Assembly: GCA_963932145.1 (NCBI GenBank)
Contig: OZ010613.1
Span: 45,332,841-45,396,840 of the forward strand
DNA: 64,000 nucleotides
Reading direction: 5' to 3'
DNA from: Acanthosepion lycidas
Taxonomy: Eukaryota; Mollusca; Cephalopoda; Sepiida; Sepiidae
Positions within the stretch are counted from its first letter, which is position 1. Each line of letters starts with the position of its first letter. The translations under genes and the position numbers were made by a program. The notes beneath the pieces were generated by a model. The model made no database searches. It was not told where the DNA came from and saw only the letters and a program-made list of their open reading frames with translations. This document shows, piece after piece, positions 11,618-22,372 of the stretch.

Positions 11618-11812
11618 TCAGTAAGAAAAAATTTGTCCTCCTTGACTACCCCCATCTGGAAGATTAGCATAATTTGCATCAGTAAATGTTACAATCTTTA
11701 ATTCTTTGAGATTTTTAAATCTCACAAATTGTATGGCATTAGTTGTGTTTTTCATATGCTTTAAGATCTTATTTAAATGATAAACTTTAGCATTTTTGAT
11801 TGCTGAGCTCAA
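11618..11812 (-). pseudogene. copia RNase H segment
   Basis: The longest open part of the copia remnant, 64 codons. It includes TFTDANYANLPDGGSQGG, the first catalytic aspartate region of Ty1/copia RNase H. The residues before it (KNAKVYHLNKILKHMKN) match the usual connection between RT and RNase H. It ends in stop codons soon after. Part of the larger pol entry. Confidence 0.8.
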
Positions 11813-11879
11813 CTAATGAACAGCAAAACCTTTGTCAAGGTATGTCAGGGCCCACTAACTGACTCTACATGTCATATTT

Positions 11880-14130
11880 CAGGCCTATTTGGTTTATAGT
11901 CAATTGATGTCTGTTTTATGTAAAACATGTTAAAACCATACAGAAATACAAAAACAGGTTGTTTTTTTTCTCTTTTAAAACAAAAAAGTAATAATAAAAG
12001 ATTCTAAATAAACAAAAAAGTTATTAAAGAATTAAGCAGTAATACAAAATAAATACAAAAAAACTTACCAACAGTTTCTATCTAAATTGATTTTCTTTTG
12101 ACCTTTGCCGTTTTTTTTAAACATTCTACAGTATTTTTTCAAAATTCGTCTAATGAAAACTTTCATTTGTTGTAAAATATATTCACAACAATTTTTGCTG
12201 CAAAGTGAATTCCCTTTTCAGTGTGTTGTTCACAAGTAAAAACATATTTTGGAAAATAAGTTTCCAAAATTCTTTCAACAGACTCTCTTATAGTGAATTC
12301 ATTGTTTTACAATAAATTTATCTGCATAGTCAAGTATAGCTAAACAAGCACAAACGCAAACATTTGGCTAGATGGTACTGTAAGACCTCCTCAAGAAAGT
12401 AAGCCAAAGTACTGCTTCCCTATCATTGCCTACCACGACCATGGAATACATTTCCTATTGAAAACATTTAATTAATTTTTTTGAATTTTCTCTAATAAAG
12501 AAAAAGATGGTAATGGAAATTTCTCCAAAAGTATTTTGTATGCTTGCTGAAATGTATAGCACAGTAGTAAGGTATAATGTATTAGTTCTGCAGAAATTGA
12601 AGGATGATCTCTTGGTTAGTAATGTTGTCTTTTTTGTAATTCTTTTAGAACTGAGTATGGTTGTTCTTCCACGACATTTTGTATGTAGTTTGGAAAATTT
12701 TCTGTCATGTTAAATCTTGTGATGTATAAACCATGTATAAACCACTATGGTAAACGTATAGGGGTTTCATCGCACTGGAGCTGGACATGAAGGTTTTGGT
12801 CAATGTAAATACATTCTTTTATACATAGAAAATGTGTTTCAGGGTCAAAGACTATTTTATAAATTAAAATATAATCTTCCTTTTTTTAAATTCAAAACTG
12901 TTAGAACAAAACTTTGCTTCTTCCAATTAAGTAAAATCCTTTATTGTATCAGCTGAAATAAAGTGATGTAATGCATCAGTTTGGACCAATCGTTGTCTCG
13001 GAGGCTTTCTAAATTCTCTTGTATTTGGCAAAGGATATAGTTTTCTTATTTTTTTCTGAATGTATTGTAGGTATTGGATGTAAATTCCATTTCAGTTTGT
13101 TTTGTTTTCCTTACAAAATAAATTTCTTTTCAAAATGTTTCATACAGAAAACTGAGGTTTTCGTTGGAAACCAATCAATATGATTAACGAATTTTATCCA
13201 TTTTTCTTACAAGAGGAAAAGAAAATGTTGATACTTTTTCACTGTTAGTAAAATATCCACTAGAACAGCCAAATTCAACACATTTGTTAACCATTTTTGT
13301 TAAACGCAATATCACAACAAACTTTATGGTGATTTTCCAAGCATAGCTTAGATGTGGCAAAAGGCCGAAAATAGTGATTTTCCAAACATTACTTAGATGT
13401 GGCACAAGGCTGAAAGTAGGGGGCACCCAGTGAGGTTTGAACTCACTACTTAGTCCTAATTGTTCTAGTGAGACAATCTTGCTGACCATTACACTGCCTT
13501 GAGGTGCCCAATGATGTTCTAAGCATAGCTTAGATGTGGCACAAGTCCGAAAGTATGGAGCTCTCAGTGAGGATTGAACTCACTATTCAGGTGTAATTGA
13601 CCTAGAGAGACAAGGTTGCTAACCATTAAACCATATTGAAGTGCCCCATATTGATTTTCCAAGCATAGTTTAGATGTGGCACAAGGTCAGAAGTAGACGG
13701 CATCCAGTGAGAATTGAACTCACTACTCAGTCGTAATTGTTCTAGCAAGATAAGCTTTCTAACCATTACACCACCTCAAGGTGCTCAACAATAAACTTTA
13801 TAATTCAGTCTTTAAATGCAATGGACTATGAGGTAGAAAATTTACCTAACAGTGTTCATTTGCAAAACAGGCCGTATACAAAATTGAAAATCATAAAAGC
13901 AAGTTAACTCACAGTTAATTTGCAGATTAGTAAAAAAATAAAAAGGTGTAGATATGCATTTTAGTGTTGAAACATGTCTAGGGAATTGAAATAACATCTA
14001 ATAAATTCTACATAGTTGTACATTGTTAATTTACATTCTAAGAATTCATTTTTTAAAGTTACTTCCCTTTTAGATTAGCAATTTTCGAAGTGACCATTCA
14101 CATTTTTTTTGTTTACATTACATTGGCCTG
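11880..14130 (-). mobile_element. P-element/THAP9-like DNA transposon remnant inserted in copia
   Basis: The copia reading frame breaks between LNWITGM (about 14200) and the pre-RNase H segment (about 11840); the inserted 2.2 kb carries other coding remnants on the minus strand. At 13294 an ATG opens a THAP zinc-finger start, MVNKCVEFGCSSGY, with C..GC then 'STFSFP'. It continues, through stops and frame shifts, as a DWFPTK-like piece and a CMKHFEKKF piece, as THAP domains do. At about 12616-12477 the frame reads SISAELIHYTLLLCY...AYKILLEKFPLPS, the conserved segment of P-element/THAP9 transposases. The ends and target duplication are not resolved. Inactive. Confidence 0.65.
13318..13795 (-). 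repeat. Tandem array of tRNA-headed SINE units (3 full, 1 partial)
   Basis: Three copies of a unit of about 145 bp plus a short partial copy lie head to tail just upstream of the THAP start. Read on the minus strand, each has a tRNA-like head: box A GGTGTAATGGTTAG and box B GAGTTCAATTCTCACT. This is followed by a tail containing CCTTGTGCCACATCTAAGC and GCTTGGAAAATC. In the plus direction the landmark TAGATGTGGCACAAG recurs at about 13400, 13530 and 13672, with a variant (GGCAAAAGG) at about 13352. The shared tRNA-like head shows Pol III ancestry; head-to-tail tandem copies are unusual for SINEs. Confidence 0.85.
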
Positions 14131-15054
14131 TTAGAATTCAGCTTGTATTGTGACATGTGGGGCCAATACTAGTTGGCCATGGATGTCTTAAGGCATGTCA
14201 TGCCAGTAATCCAATTCAGTTATTCAATGAGGCATCTCAGTTTAATTTCCTTTTCAGTGGTAACTGGATCATCTTTTTGAAGTTGTTGATGTCTCTAATA
14301 GGCTCAATTTTTTCATGTTTTTATGCTGATTGATACAAATGGAGAAATCAGGTCTTTGATTAATTTCAATATCTATATATTTGAATGTTAATGAATGTTC
14401 ACAACTTATGTTAAATGTACTTCTCAATTTTTCATCACACACAATTCAAACTCTAACCCCACAGTTGATCATCAACAAAACATACCAGAATACCCTCAAG
14501 ACCATCTGTAGAATGCCAGAAGAAAACACCTGTATCATATGTAATTATTCTTGCACCAAGTTTGATAATCTCTTCTTTGAGTTGTAGCAAGCAGACTCTA
14601 GGTGCATCTGCTAATCCATAAATAGTCTTTGTAAGTTACCAAATTTTATTAGTTTTACTTTCATGTGGTAGACAGAGGTAAATGTTTCTATCAATTGATC
14701 TTACTTGTAAGAAAGGTGTTTTATAATCAATATAATGAAGGACCTATGAATTTGAGGCAAAAATGCACAAAGCAATTAATACATTTTCCTGCATGCATGC
14801 AAGATTATCTGTCCTAAATACACTGGTCTCCTCAAATTCTTGAGCACATTGCCTAGCTTTTGTTTGAAACTTTTCATCATTAAGTTTTGGCATCATAACC
14901 CATGTTACAGATACGGAATATTGTCTTTTATCCTCAACTTCATCATAAACAGTATTTTTTCCAACTCTCTAATTCTTTGTTTGGCCTGAAGGGTGTCTTG
15001 CAGTGTTTCAGTTGAGAATATTTCCATTATTTGAGTTTCTGTAGTAGTATTGTG

Positions 15055-15837
15055 GCAGACTTCACCACATTAATTTAACTTAGATTAGGAAACCAAACTG
15101 ACACGAAGAAAAAAGGATAATCCAAACACATCATTACACATAAAATTTGTATCTATTAGGTTGGTGCAAAAATAATGTCGTTTTCTCACATATGTGAGAA
15201 AACAACATTATTTTTGCACCAACCTAATAACAAGATGTACAAACAAGGATGTGAAAGAAAGACATGCATTGAGTAAAACAAGAGTTGTCTCTCTTTAACT
15301 ATTATTTGTGTTCCAAAGTTCACTGAAAGAAAGAAGGTTGTGATAGTTTCTGGTAATAAATGTTTTCAACAGTTTTACCGTGTAAGGAAAAAGATTATGT
15401 GATTGTAGAGAATATTCAGCATGTGAGCGGTGGTGTGAGTGAGAAGATTGATGCATGGTTTCAACTGTTGTGGATTCATTTGGTAGCTGAAATCTCACTA
15501 ATTATCTAAGAATATTTCTTGCTTATATAGGTGATCACCAGCTCCGAAGCGCTGCGCAGGAAGAATCATTCTTCACATGCAGACAATCTGATTGGTTGGC
15601 ATTGACCAATCAGTGAGTGAGCTTTGGGGAGACTCACAAAAGTTCCTGGGATCTTATTCTCTCAAAAGTGCACAAAATCGACTGCATGAAAATATATCGA
15701 TTATAAAATTGTCGCATAGCTGCAATTTATAAATTGTCCATTACACAGTAGGGTTGATTTATTATACAATAAATGCTTGATGTTGTATAATTTTAATTTG
15801 TGTAAGTATGTATGTGATGAATATCATCATCACAGTA
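15055..15837 (-). mobile_element. LTR-like block with TATA and CCAAT boxes, inserted in copia
   Basis: This block interrupts the copia linker/RT reading. On the minus strand it holds two inverted CCAAT-type boxes (ATTGGTCAATG, CCAACCAATCAG at about 15600-15585), then a TATATAAGC box at about 15530-15520, the layout of a Pol II promoter. I infer a solo LTR or similar element, but I could not identify matching ends or a clean target duplication. A mariner MITE sits inside it. Confidence 0.4.
15156..15227. mobile_element. Palindromic mariner MITE, 72 bp
   Basis: A near-perfect 72-bp palindrome begins TTAGGTTGGTGCAAAAATAA and ends with its complement, flanked by TA on both sides (15154-15155 and 15228-15229), the Tc1/mariner target site. 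The terminus is very like that of the human mariner MITE MADE1 (Hsmar1 family). A second copy with the same ends is at 32942. Confidence 0.92.
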
Positions 15838-16333
15838 TCATCCAATTGAGATGATTCTGAATTTAAGTCAATAATCTCATTAAATTCTCCCCCATTTCTC
15901 AATATCTCTGTCAAGATCAGTCTTTCCTGAACTTCATTTTCAGTATTCCACTCATGTGCATATTTGCCAGATTTAGAAATCAGTTTTACTGTTACCCAAT
16001 TATTTTCTCCATGTAATTTATATTGAAACTCTCTGTTCTTTTTTTACTATATTACTATACTTTTTTTACGAAACTAGTACTATTTTTATCAAAATACAAG
16101 CCATATTATTTTTGTTTTGGAGGTTTTCCTTTGCTTTTAGGTCCCATTACAGCTCTAGAAACGGAATCTTGTATACCATTTTTATTCTCAATATCTTTAT
16201 CTTTGGTTTCTTCTCTATTTTCACGGTCACTATCGATTTCTTCTTCAAACAAACTGCTTTTTAGTATATTATATTGTGAATTTTTAGTGTCTGAAGTTGA
16301 TGCAACTTTGTCTTTCTAAAATCAACCTGCATA

Positions 16334-16703
16334 CACTACATGCCAAAAGTTTGGGACCACCATGCATTTCTTTAAATAAAAAAAATCTTAAATATTTTTG
16401 TATTTTTAAAGTAAAAGATAAAATGTAAATATTTACAGTGTATTTTCTTTTATTTTTCAGACTCTCTCTAGGCTCCTCTTAGTATCAAAAAGTTCAAATT
16501 TGGATTCATCTTTGTAGTGGTTTTATTGGCAAAAACAAAGTATGATGCTGTTCTATGATAATTTTTTATTGTTAAGTGCTTATTTCTTGTCAAAATAAAA
16601 GCAAATACACTGTAGTTACTTAAATTTTATCCCATATTTTGAAAGAATATAAAAATATCTCATTTATGGTGTTTTTTAAAGAAATGCAGGGTGGTTTGTA
16701 GTG
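16334..16703. mobile_element. Tc1-type MITE, 370 bp
   Basis: The left end CACTACATGCCAAAAGTTTG and the right end (reverse strand CACTACAAACCACC...) form an imperfect terminal inverted repeat of about 40 bp, sharing CCACC.TGCATTTCTTTAAA. TA dinucleotides flank both ends (16332-16333, 16704-16705). CCAAAAGTTTGGGACCACC is typical of Tc1 transposon ends. The interior is AT-rich with no transposase, so this is a deleted, non-autonomous derivative. Confidence 0.8.
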
Positions 16704-16705
16704 TA

Positions 16706-17000
16706 GGTATGCTCTGACACAAATACCTCCATATTTGACCAGAACTTGTACTTCCTGGCTGAGAACCCGTCCTGGGTATGGCGATAAACTACATCCGTGT
16801 CTTGGGTAAGACGATATAAACTACGCCCAACAGTAAGGCTTCTGATCAGGAGGTTTTGAGCAGCGTAGAACCACCTCTTAATTGTTGGTGTTCCCAGGTC
16901 CATCCTGACCCATGGTGGTAGCACCTGATAGGGTCCCAGCTATGGACAAATAGTTAACCCCCAGACTGGGGTCAAAACACTATGAAAGTGAAAAAATAGC
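16706..17000. other. Unidentified block between copia pieces
   Basis: More GC than its surroundings. A minus-strand frame (16676-16924) begins MLPPWVRMDLG and is open for 82 codons but resembles no family I know, and its 3' part runs into the MITE. Probably another inserted repeat. Confidence 0.35.
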
Positions 17001-17694
17001 TTTTAATACCAGAAATACTTTGTAAAAAAAAAAACATTATTACCAGCAATACATTTTTTGAAGAGAAAAATATTACCAGAAATACATTTTTGAAAAAAAA
17101 AATATTACCAAAAATAAAAATTTTGTTGGCATTAAATAACCCATTGAAATTGATATGCTGCAGACCAAACCAAACCAAAACTGACTGAGAACAACTCCAT
17201 GTGTTATTCACTTGCAGTAGACTTTGTCACCAGTAAAAAAAATTATCATCACTCAACATTGTGATGAAGTGCACAATGAGGCTTTTCATAAGACTCACTT
17301 AAAACAAAGGCCTGTCTAGCAGTGTCTAGAGTATTGAGATTGTTCTGAATGATTCTAAATGAAGTATTACCTTCCAAAGTGAGTGGTTTGTCAACCAAGA
17401 TTTCAGGAATCCTTGGATTCTTTCCAAAACCCAGTAGGAATGGAGAATAAATATGAATAATTATGATAGCTATTTTTAGCATTACTGTAGCATGCTATAG
17501 CAATATCGAGGTTGCCACTTGTATCTACCATTGTTTTAGTCAGCATCTCACCAAAAACTTGGTTAAGTCTCTCACATAAACCATTTCACTATTTTGTTCC
17601 TTGTTGTTTGGTACAACTCTGAGTTTAATGCATGTCAGCTTATTAATTTTATGCATTAAACCCTATTTTATTACCACCAGCTCTCACTGTGTGC

Positions 17695-17699
<5 letters not shown>

Positions 17700-17745
<46 letters not shown>
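17700..17745. repeat. (AT)n microsatellite
   Basis: About 23 uninterrupted AT dinucleotides next to the 5' break of the copia remnant. Confidence 0.95.
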
Positions 17746-17748
<3 letters not shown>

Positions 17749-17802
17749 TGTTATTTTTAGTGGATACTCATATCTGAGTAGACATTCTATTTGTTTATCA
17801 AA

Positions 17803-18017
17803 CAGTATATTTATTTTTACCTACTGACCTGAATATTCAAGAAATCTTATCCAGTCCCTGATTTCCAATTCTATGTCCTTATCCATTACACCACCCGTAC
17901 ATTGAAGCTTACAGCACCTGGTATTCCCAAGTAGTCATCCATGTAGGTACTGACCATGCTTGATGTTGCTTAACTTTAGTGATCATACAAGAACCGGTAT
18001 TTCACCATGATATGGCT
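17803..18017 (-). repeat. Composite SINE: 5S rRNA-like head followed by tRNA-like part
   Basis: Read on the minus strand from 18017, the first 113 bp align end to end with a 5S rRNA gene: the first third is diverged, then GTTAAGCA (box A region), GGATGACTACTTGGGAATAC and CAGGTGCTGTAAGCTT (box C region and 3' end). Directly after it comes a tRNA-like box A, GGTGGTGTAATGGATAAGG, a damaged second half, and a tail with GATTTCTTGAATATTCA. It is a SINE and not a working 5S gene, since the control region is mutated. A second 5S/tRNA copy lies at 25.4-25.6 kb. Confidence 0.8.
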
Positions 18018-18188
18018 ATAAACTGTTTGGTAAGTATACAATAGAGCAATGGTCAACTGGCATGATTTACAGAAAATTGCTTGACAGTTCTGTTGCTGAA
18101 GAAGATAATGAGTTCTAATGGAAAACCTTGAGGTTGAGAACATTTTTAGAAAGAATAAATTTCAACACATGGAGGAATTTTATATGTA

Positions 18189-19789
18189 CAGTAGTGAGCA
18201 TAAAGATCAGAGTGATGTTAAGAAAAAGTCTAAATGTGAAATAACTTTTTATTTTAAAGCTTCAAAGAACATTTTATCAAGGAAAAATAAGGATATAAAG
18301 GTAAGTTATATAATTCCAAAATATAAAGCTCAATAAACTTATTTTGATAAAGTTATAAGAATAATTATATAACATTTGAAAAAAATAGATGATCAAAAAC
18401 ATCAGAATGATTAACAAAATCATACTATTATAATAGATACATCATATCCAAATGAAAATAGCGTTCATAATTCATTAGTACTTTATGTGTAGATCTTTTA
18501 CTTGCAATAACAGCTTGTCATCCATTCATTAATGGACATTTTCTCCCATTCTCCTTTCAAATTAGTCCATAGTTCTTTGATATTTGCTGGATTCTTTTCC
18601 TTAGCTCTTTCATTTAGTAACTTCCAAACATTCTCAATAGGATTCATGTCTGGGCTTTGAGCAGGCCACTCCATAACAGTAGCATCCTACTCAGAAAGAA
18701 ATGTCTTAACAGACTTCTTTGTTTGACATGGCGCGTTATCTTGCATAAATACAACTGGTTGATTAATTGTAGTTCTCAAATTAGGTACAATATGTTTCTT
18801 CAATATCTTTTTGTATACAGTTGCATTAATTTTACTGTGCAGCTTAACAAGAGGTCCTGTACCAGCAGATGAAATCATGCTAAACACCATCACACTTCCT
18901 CCTCCAAATTTAATACTGCTTTAATGCACTGAGGTGAATATTGTTCCTTAGGACTGTGTTGAATGAACCTTCTCCTGTCTCAACCGTACAGGTTAAACTT
19001 TGACTCATCGCTAAAATGAACACAATCCCACTGTTCTTCAGTCCATATGATGTGTTCAGTGGCAAATTTCAATCGGTTCATTTGGTTCTTTTTAGAAATG
19101 TAAGGCTTCGTAGAGGCTACTCAACTGTTTAAATTTATTTCATTAAGTCTTCAGGAAATAGTATGCCTTGATATTTTAATGCCAAATTTAGCATTAGCTC
19201 TTTTAGAGATAGCAGTTGCTGTCGCAAATCAATCCTTTTTTTGATTCATTACCAATCTCTCTGTTTTCCCTTGTAGTAGTTTTCCTAGGCCTGCCAGGTG
19301 GTTTCTTGGCTTTACATGACCCAGTTTCCTCAAGTTTTCTTAAAATACTATGAATAACACTTTTAGAATTTCCCAGTCTTTGAAATACCCCCAATTGAGT
19401 GTTTATCTTCTTTACATAACTTGACTGTCAGTTTTCTAAGTTTCAATGATGTCATAGATTCTTTTGCCATTTTTACAATGCAAGAGCCAGTAAAGAGCCG
19501 GTGTAATTTAGTAAAATACCCTATTTTATATTCTTACCCTAAAAAATTTTCAATAATGCAAAATAATTATTAAATTTTATGGATTTATTTAATCATTCTG
19601 ATGTTTTTGATCATCTATTTTTTTTTAATGTTATATAATTATTCTTATAAGTTTATCAAAATAAGTTTATTGAGCTTTATATTTTGGAATTATATAATTT
19701 ACCTTTATATCTGTATTTTTCCTTGATAAAATGCTATTTCACATTTAGACTTTTTCTTAACATCGTTCTGATCCTTATGCTCACTACTG
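18189..19789 (-). mobile_element. Tc1-family transposon, near complete, with long terminal inverted repeats
   Basis: The element is about 1.6 kb, flanked by TA on both sides (18187-18188 and 19790-19791), and begins CAGTAGTGAGCATAAAG on both ends. The inverted repeats run about 18189-18415 and 19588-19789, so they are over 200 bp long; the right arm lacks about 25 bp present in the left. The transposase lies on the minus strand between them. This is the standard Tc1 size with unusually long ends. Confidence 0.92.
18498..19470 (-). pseudogene. Tc1 transposase, frameshifted
   Basis: An ATG at 19470 (MAKESMTSLKLRKLTVKLC) starts the reading, which shifts frame within 80 bp into the helix-turn-helix segment (LGNSKSVIHSILRKLEETG) with a GRPRKTT linker (GRPR motif). 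After further breaks the catalytic part reads VFMQDNAPCQT, the second catalytic aspartate of the DDE triad, on an open frame at 18893-18687. The third part reads QSPDMNPIENVW, and the protein ends MTSCYCK* at 18498. The usual length of about 330 residues is covered, but several frameshifts and stops inactivate it. Confidence 0.88.
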
Positions 19790-19791
19790 TA

Positions 19792-21877
19792 CATATTTGA
19801 TAAGATGATAAGTTTATCATTCTAACATGTCTCACTTTTATTAAACCTTCTTCAGAAAATGAAATATGGAGAAAACGAAAGAAAGAAATTCTTATACTTT
19901 TACTTTTGTGTTGTTTAATTTTCACTGGTTAATCAGGTTTCATAAGCATTCGACTTAAAACAAACGTTAGTATAATTTATGATGTTTCAAATTCAAGGAG
20001 ACATGACACGTCTTTTCAAATTTGCAAGAAATTAAAAAATTCCAAGGCTAAATAAAAATCCATAAATATTGCTTTATGTATATAAGCGGATAATAATTTT
20101 AGTTTGTCTATACAGGATTCAGATGATAATGTATATTCGTAAACATATGCATGTCTATTAGACATTATGTTTGTTGGTTTTTCACATGTTGATTTGGGAA
20201 CATTTTCATGTATATACCATTTGTTTTAGATAAACATACATTAGATTCTTTAAGAATGGAATCAATAAAGATTGGTGATGTAATATAATGTTTTTGATGT
20301 GTGTTTATAATTGATAATATAGTTATTAGTAATCCCTTGAAATACTTTCAATGTAAGGAATTTTGTAGAATTCTAATTCTACATCATTTCAAATAGCTAA
20401 AAATAACTTGTGCAATTTTGTGCATAAAGCAGATCACAGCGAGCTTATGGACAGATCCAGCTTCATACATATATTCAAAAAAACTCGAGTTCTAATTGGT
20501 CAATAAATACACAAGTGGGCATTACCAAGTCAAAATTTGGTGCCTCTTTTTTCTGTGCCTACCTGAGTGAATAAATACAGAAAATTTATTCAACCTAACC
20601 AGTGAGCATCATGACTTCAAACAATTTGCTACATGAATCTACGTCATTTCATCTTAAGTTTCAACATTACTAGTGAACATACCACAAACTTCAAGAAATT
20701 TCCACTCAATCATTAATTAATTCGCACAGCAGTTCAAATGTATTCCTGCAAGTGAATTAACATTACAATATCTTCTAAACTTTCAAGAATATTTGACTTC
20801 AACTGCAATCAAAGGAAGATAACTTCACTCAAACTAAATTTGCACACATTTAATGTAAATTTTTTGTCTAAATGAACAGTTTAATTTTCAAAGAGAAAAG
20901 TTTCTACTACATTCCACTTTTTGAAACTTTTAATCATAAATTCTACAAAACTCAACTTAGTTAAACTTGCAAACATCAGCCAAATTAAACACAGATCACA
21001 TATAATAATATCCTCTTTTTTAATTGGACATTAAAAATCCTTATAATAACCTTCAGGTCACATGCTGACACAAGAAAAACAAGATTTTTAACCCAAATTT
21101 CATACAAGCTAGAAATAATTAAACCAATTGATAAAATAATAAAAAAATACTTTGGTCTTTCCTCTTAATAATAACAAACATTTTGACAATAAAACTTTGT
21201 TTTTATAAAGTTTGGAGCCTTTTTTCATCATTGTATGCACCTTTTATAAAATTTTTGGAGGTACCTGGTTTAAAACCTTTCTAAAATGCTTGGAGACAAT
21301 ATCAATCAGAAAGTAATAAAATTATTTTTCAACCAATAAAAATGAGCCTCTATGAAGTCTTAGACAAAGCTCTTTTGAGTGTGCTCACTCTCAGAAACTA
21401 TAAAAGCTGGACACCAGATGGATAATTACTAAGTCCTTTCAACTGTCTAGTGGGAGTCTCATCACTCAACAAAGCATTCTTCTATCAACCAAATGCAGGA
21501 TGCAACACCACAACCACACAATGTTGAATATCTTCCTCCAAAAAATATTTGAACAAAATTGTCTATTTATTTTGTCTAAAATGTTTGTGTTTAATGTCTG
21601 CTTTTGCCTCGGAAGTTTTTTTCTGAACACTAAAAATAATTGAAGTGGGTGATTTAAAAAAATGATTTTAGAATAATTATATGATTCATTTGAACTCTAC
21701 AATTTAAATAAAAAGAAAAAAAAAGAAGCAATATGTAGCAGAATGATGATGGAAATGCTCCAAAATTTGTATTCCAGTTTATTGTCAAATTCCTCATCAT
21801 TATTATAACTGAACAGATTTATATATTTTTAATATAGTATTCCCCCCCCCCCACCGTTATTTTTTTTTCTATTAGAA
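19792..21877. other. Intergenic, no supported gene
   Basis: AT-rich sequence. The only recognisable item is a diverged copy (about 21145-21275) of an AT-rich repeat found several times at 48-62 kb, marked by CTTTCCTCTTAATAATAAC and by AAAACTTTGTTTTTATAAAG. A poly-C run lies at 21843-21853. Confidence 0.5.
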
Positions 21878-22372
21878 ATGCACCAATGCCAATCAAATCT
21901 CTCCCCTCAAATCAATTTTAAATCCAATCCTGGTCAGGCATCTCATCTGCAGTCGCTCTCTTACAGATGTGCCATTTTTACAAATACTTTCATGGTAACT
22001 GCTCTGAGGAGCTGCTTTCACTGGTTCCCAAACTTCAAAGTTCTACTAGGCTGGTATCTTGCTCACACCATTTCACTGTCGAAACTGTTAAATGTAACCG
22101 CCTCTTCTACTCAAATAGCTTCATGTCTTGCACCTCTCACCTGTGGAACTCCCTCCCCGTCTTCCTGTTTCCATGATAGCTATAATTTCCAACTATTCAA
22201 ATGTAATGTCAATCGACATCTCCAGATGCCCTGATCTACCCCCTATCCTTCTCTTCATCCTTTCCTCTATCACTACTATTTGCTCTAGCTCCAACTCTCT
22301 GTAACCCCTTGCATGCTAGTGGCTTCCCACCTTGCTTGGAGTGAAACACAAAAAAAAAAAAAAAAAAAAAAT
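21878..22372 (+). pseudogene. LINE ORF2 C-terminus and 3' end with poly-A
   Basis: The plus strand carries the end of a non-LTR retrotransposon ORF2 in two overlapping frames. One reads HGNCSEELLSLVPKLQSSTR and LFYSNSFMSCTSHLWNSLPV (21967-22176); the other ends SYNFQLFKCNVNRHLQMP* (to 22234). Together they match the usual Jockey/CR1-type C-terminus ('NSLP.SCFP..YNLQ.FK..VNRHL'). A frame shift separates them. A 3' UTR of about 115 bp ends in about 23 A residues at 22350-22372, so this is a true 3' end of a 5'-truncated insertion. Confidence 0.85.

Larger units (their letters stand above)
11164..17645 (-). pseudogene. Decayed Ty1/copia pol (integrase to RNase H), interrupted by other elements
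   Basis: On the minus strand, pieces of one copia polyprotein appear in the right order. Integrase C-terminal part is at about 17640-17250 (LLGFGKNPRIPEIL...LHHNVE). The linker to RT (KLHGENNWVTVKLISKSGK) is at about 16325-15837. RT is at about 15055-14190, with YGLADAPR and an FVDD version of the catalytic YVDD box, then LNWITGM. RNase H is at about 11840-11200 (TFTDANYANLPDGGSQGG, then ADNLIKDGS). Stops and frameshifts throughout make it inactive. The gaps coincide with inserted elements: a P-element remnant with SINE array (about 11.88-14.13 kb), an LTR-like block with a mariner MITE (about 15.06-15.84 kb), a Tc1-type MITE and an unidentified block (16.33-17.0 kb). Gag and the 5' LTR are missing. 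Confidence 0.8.

Noticed and set aside
17905-18017. Functional 5S rRNA gene
   Set aside because: Many changes in the internal control region and fusion to a tRNA-like segment; it is a SINE head.
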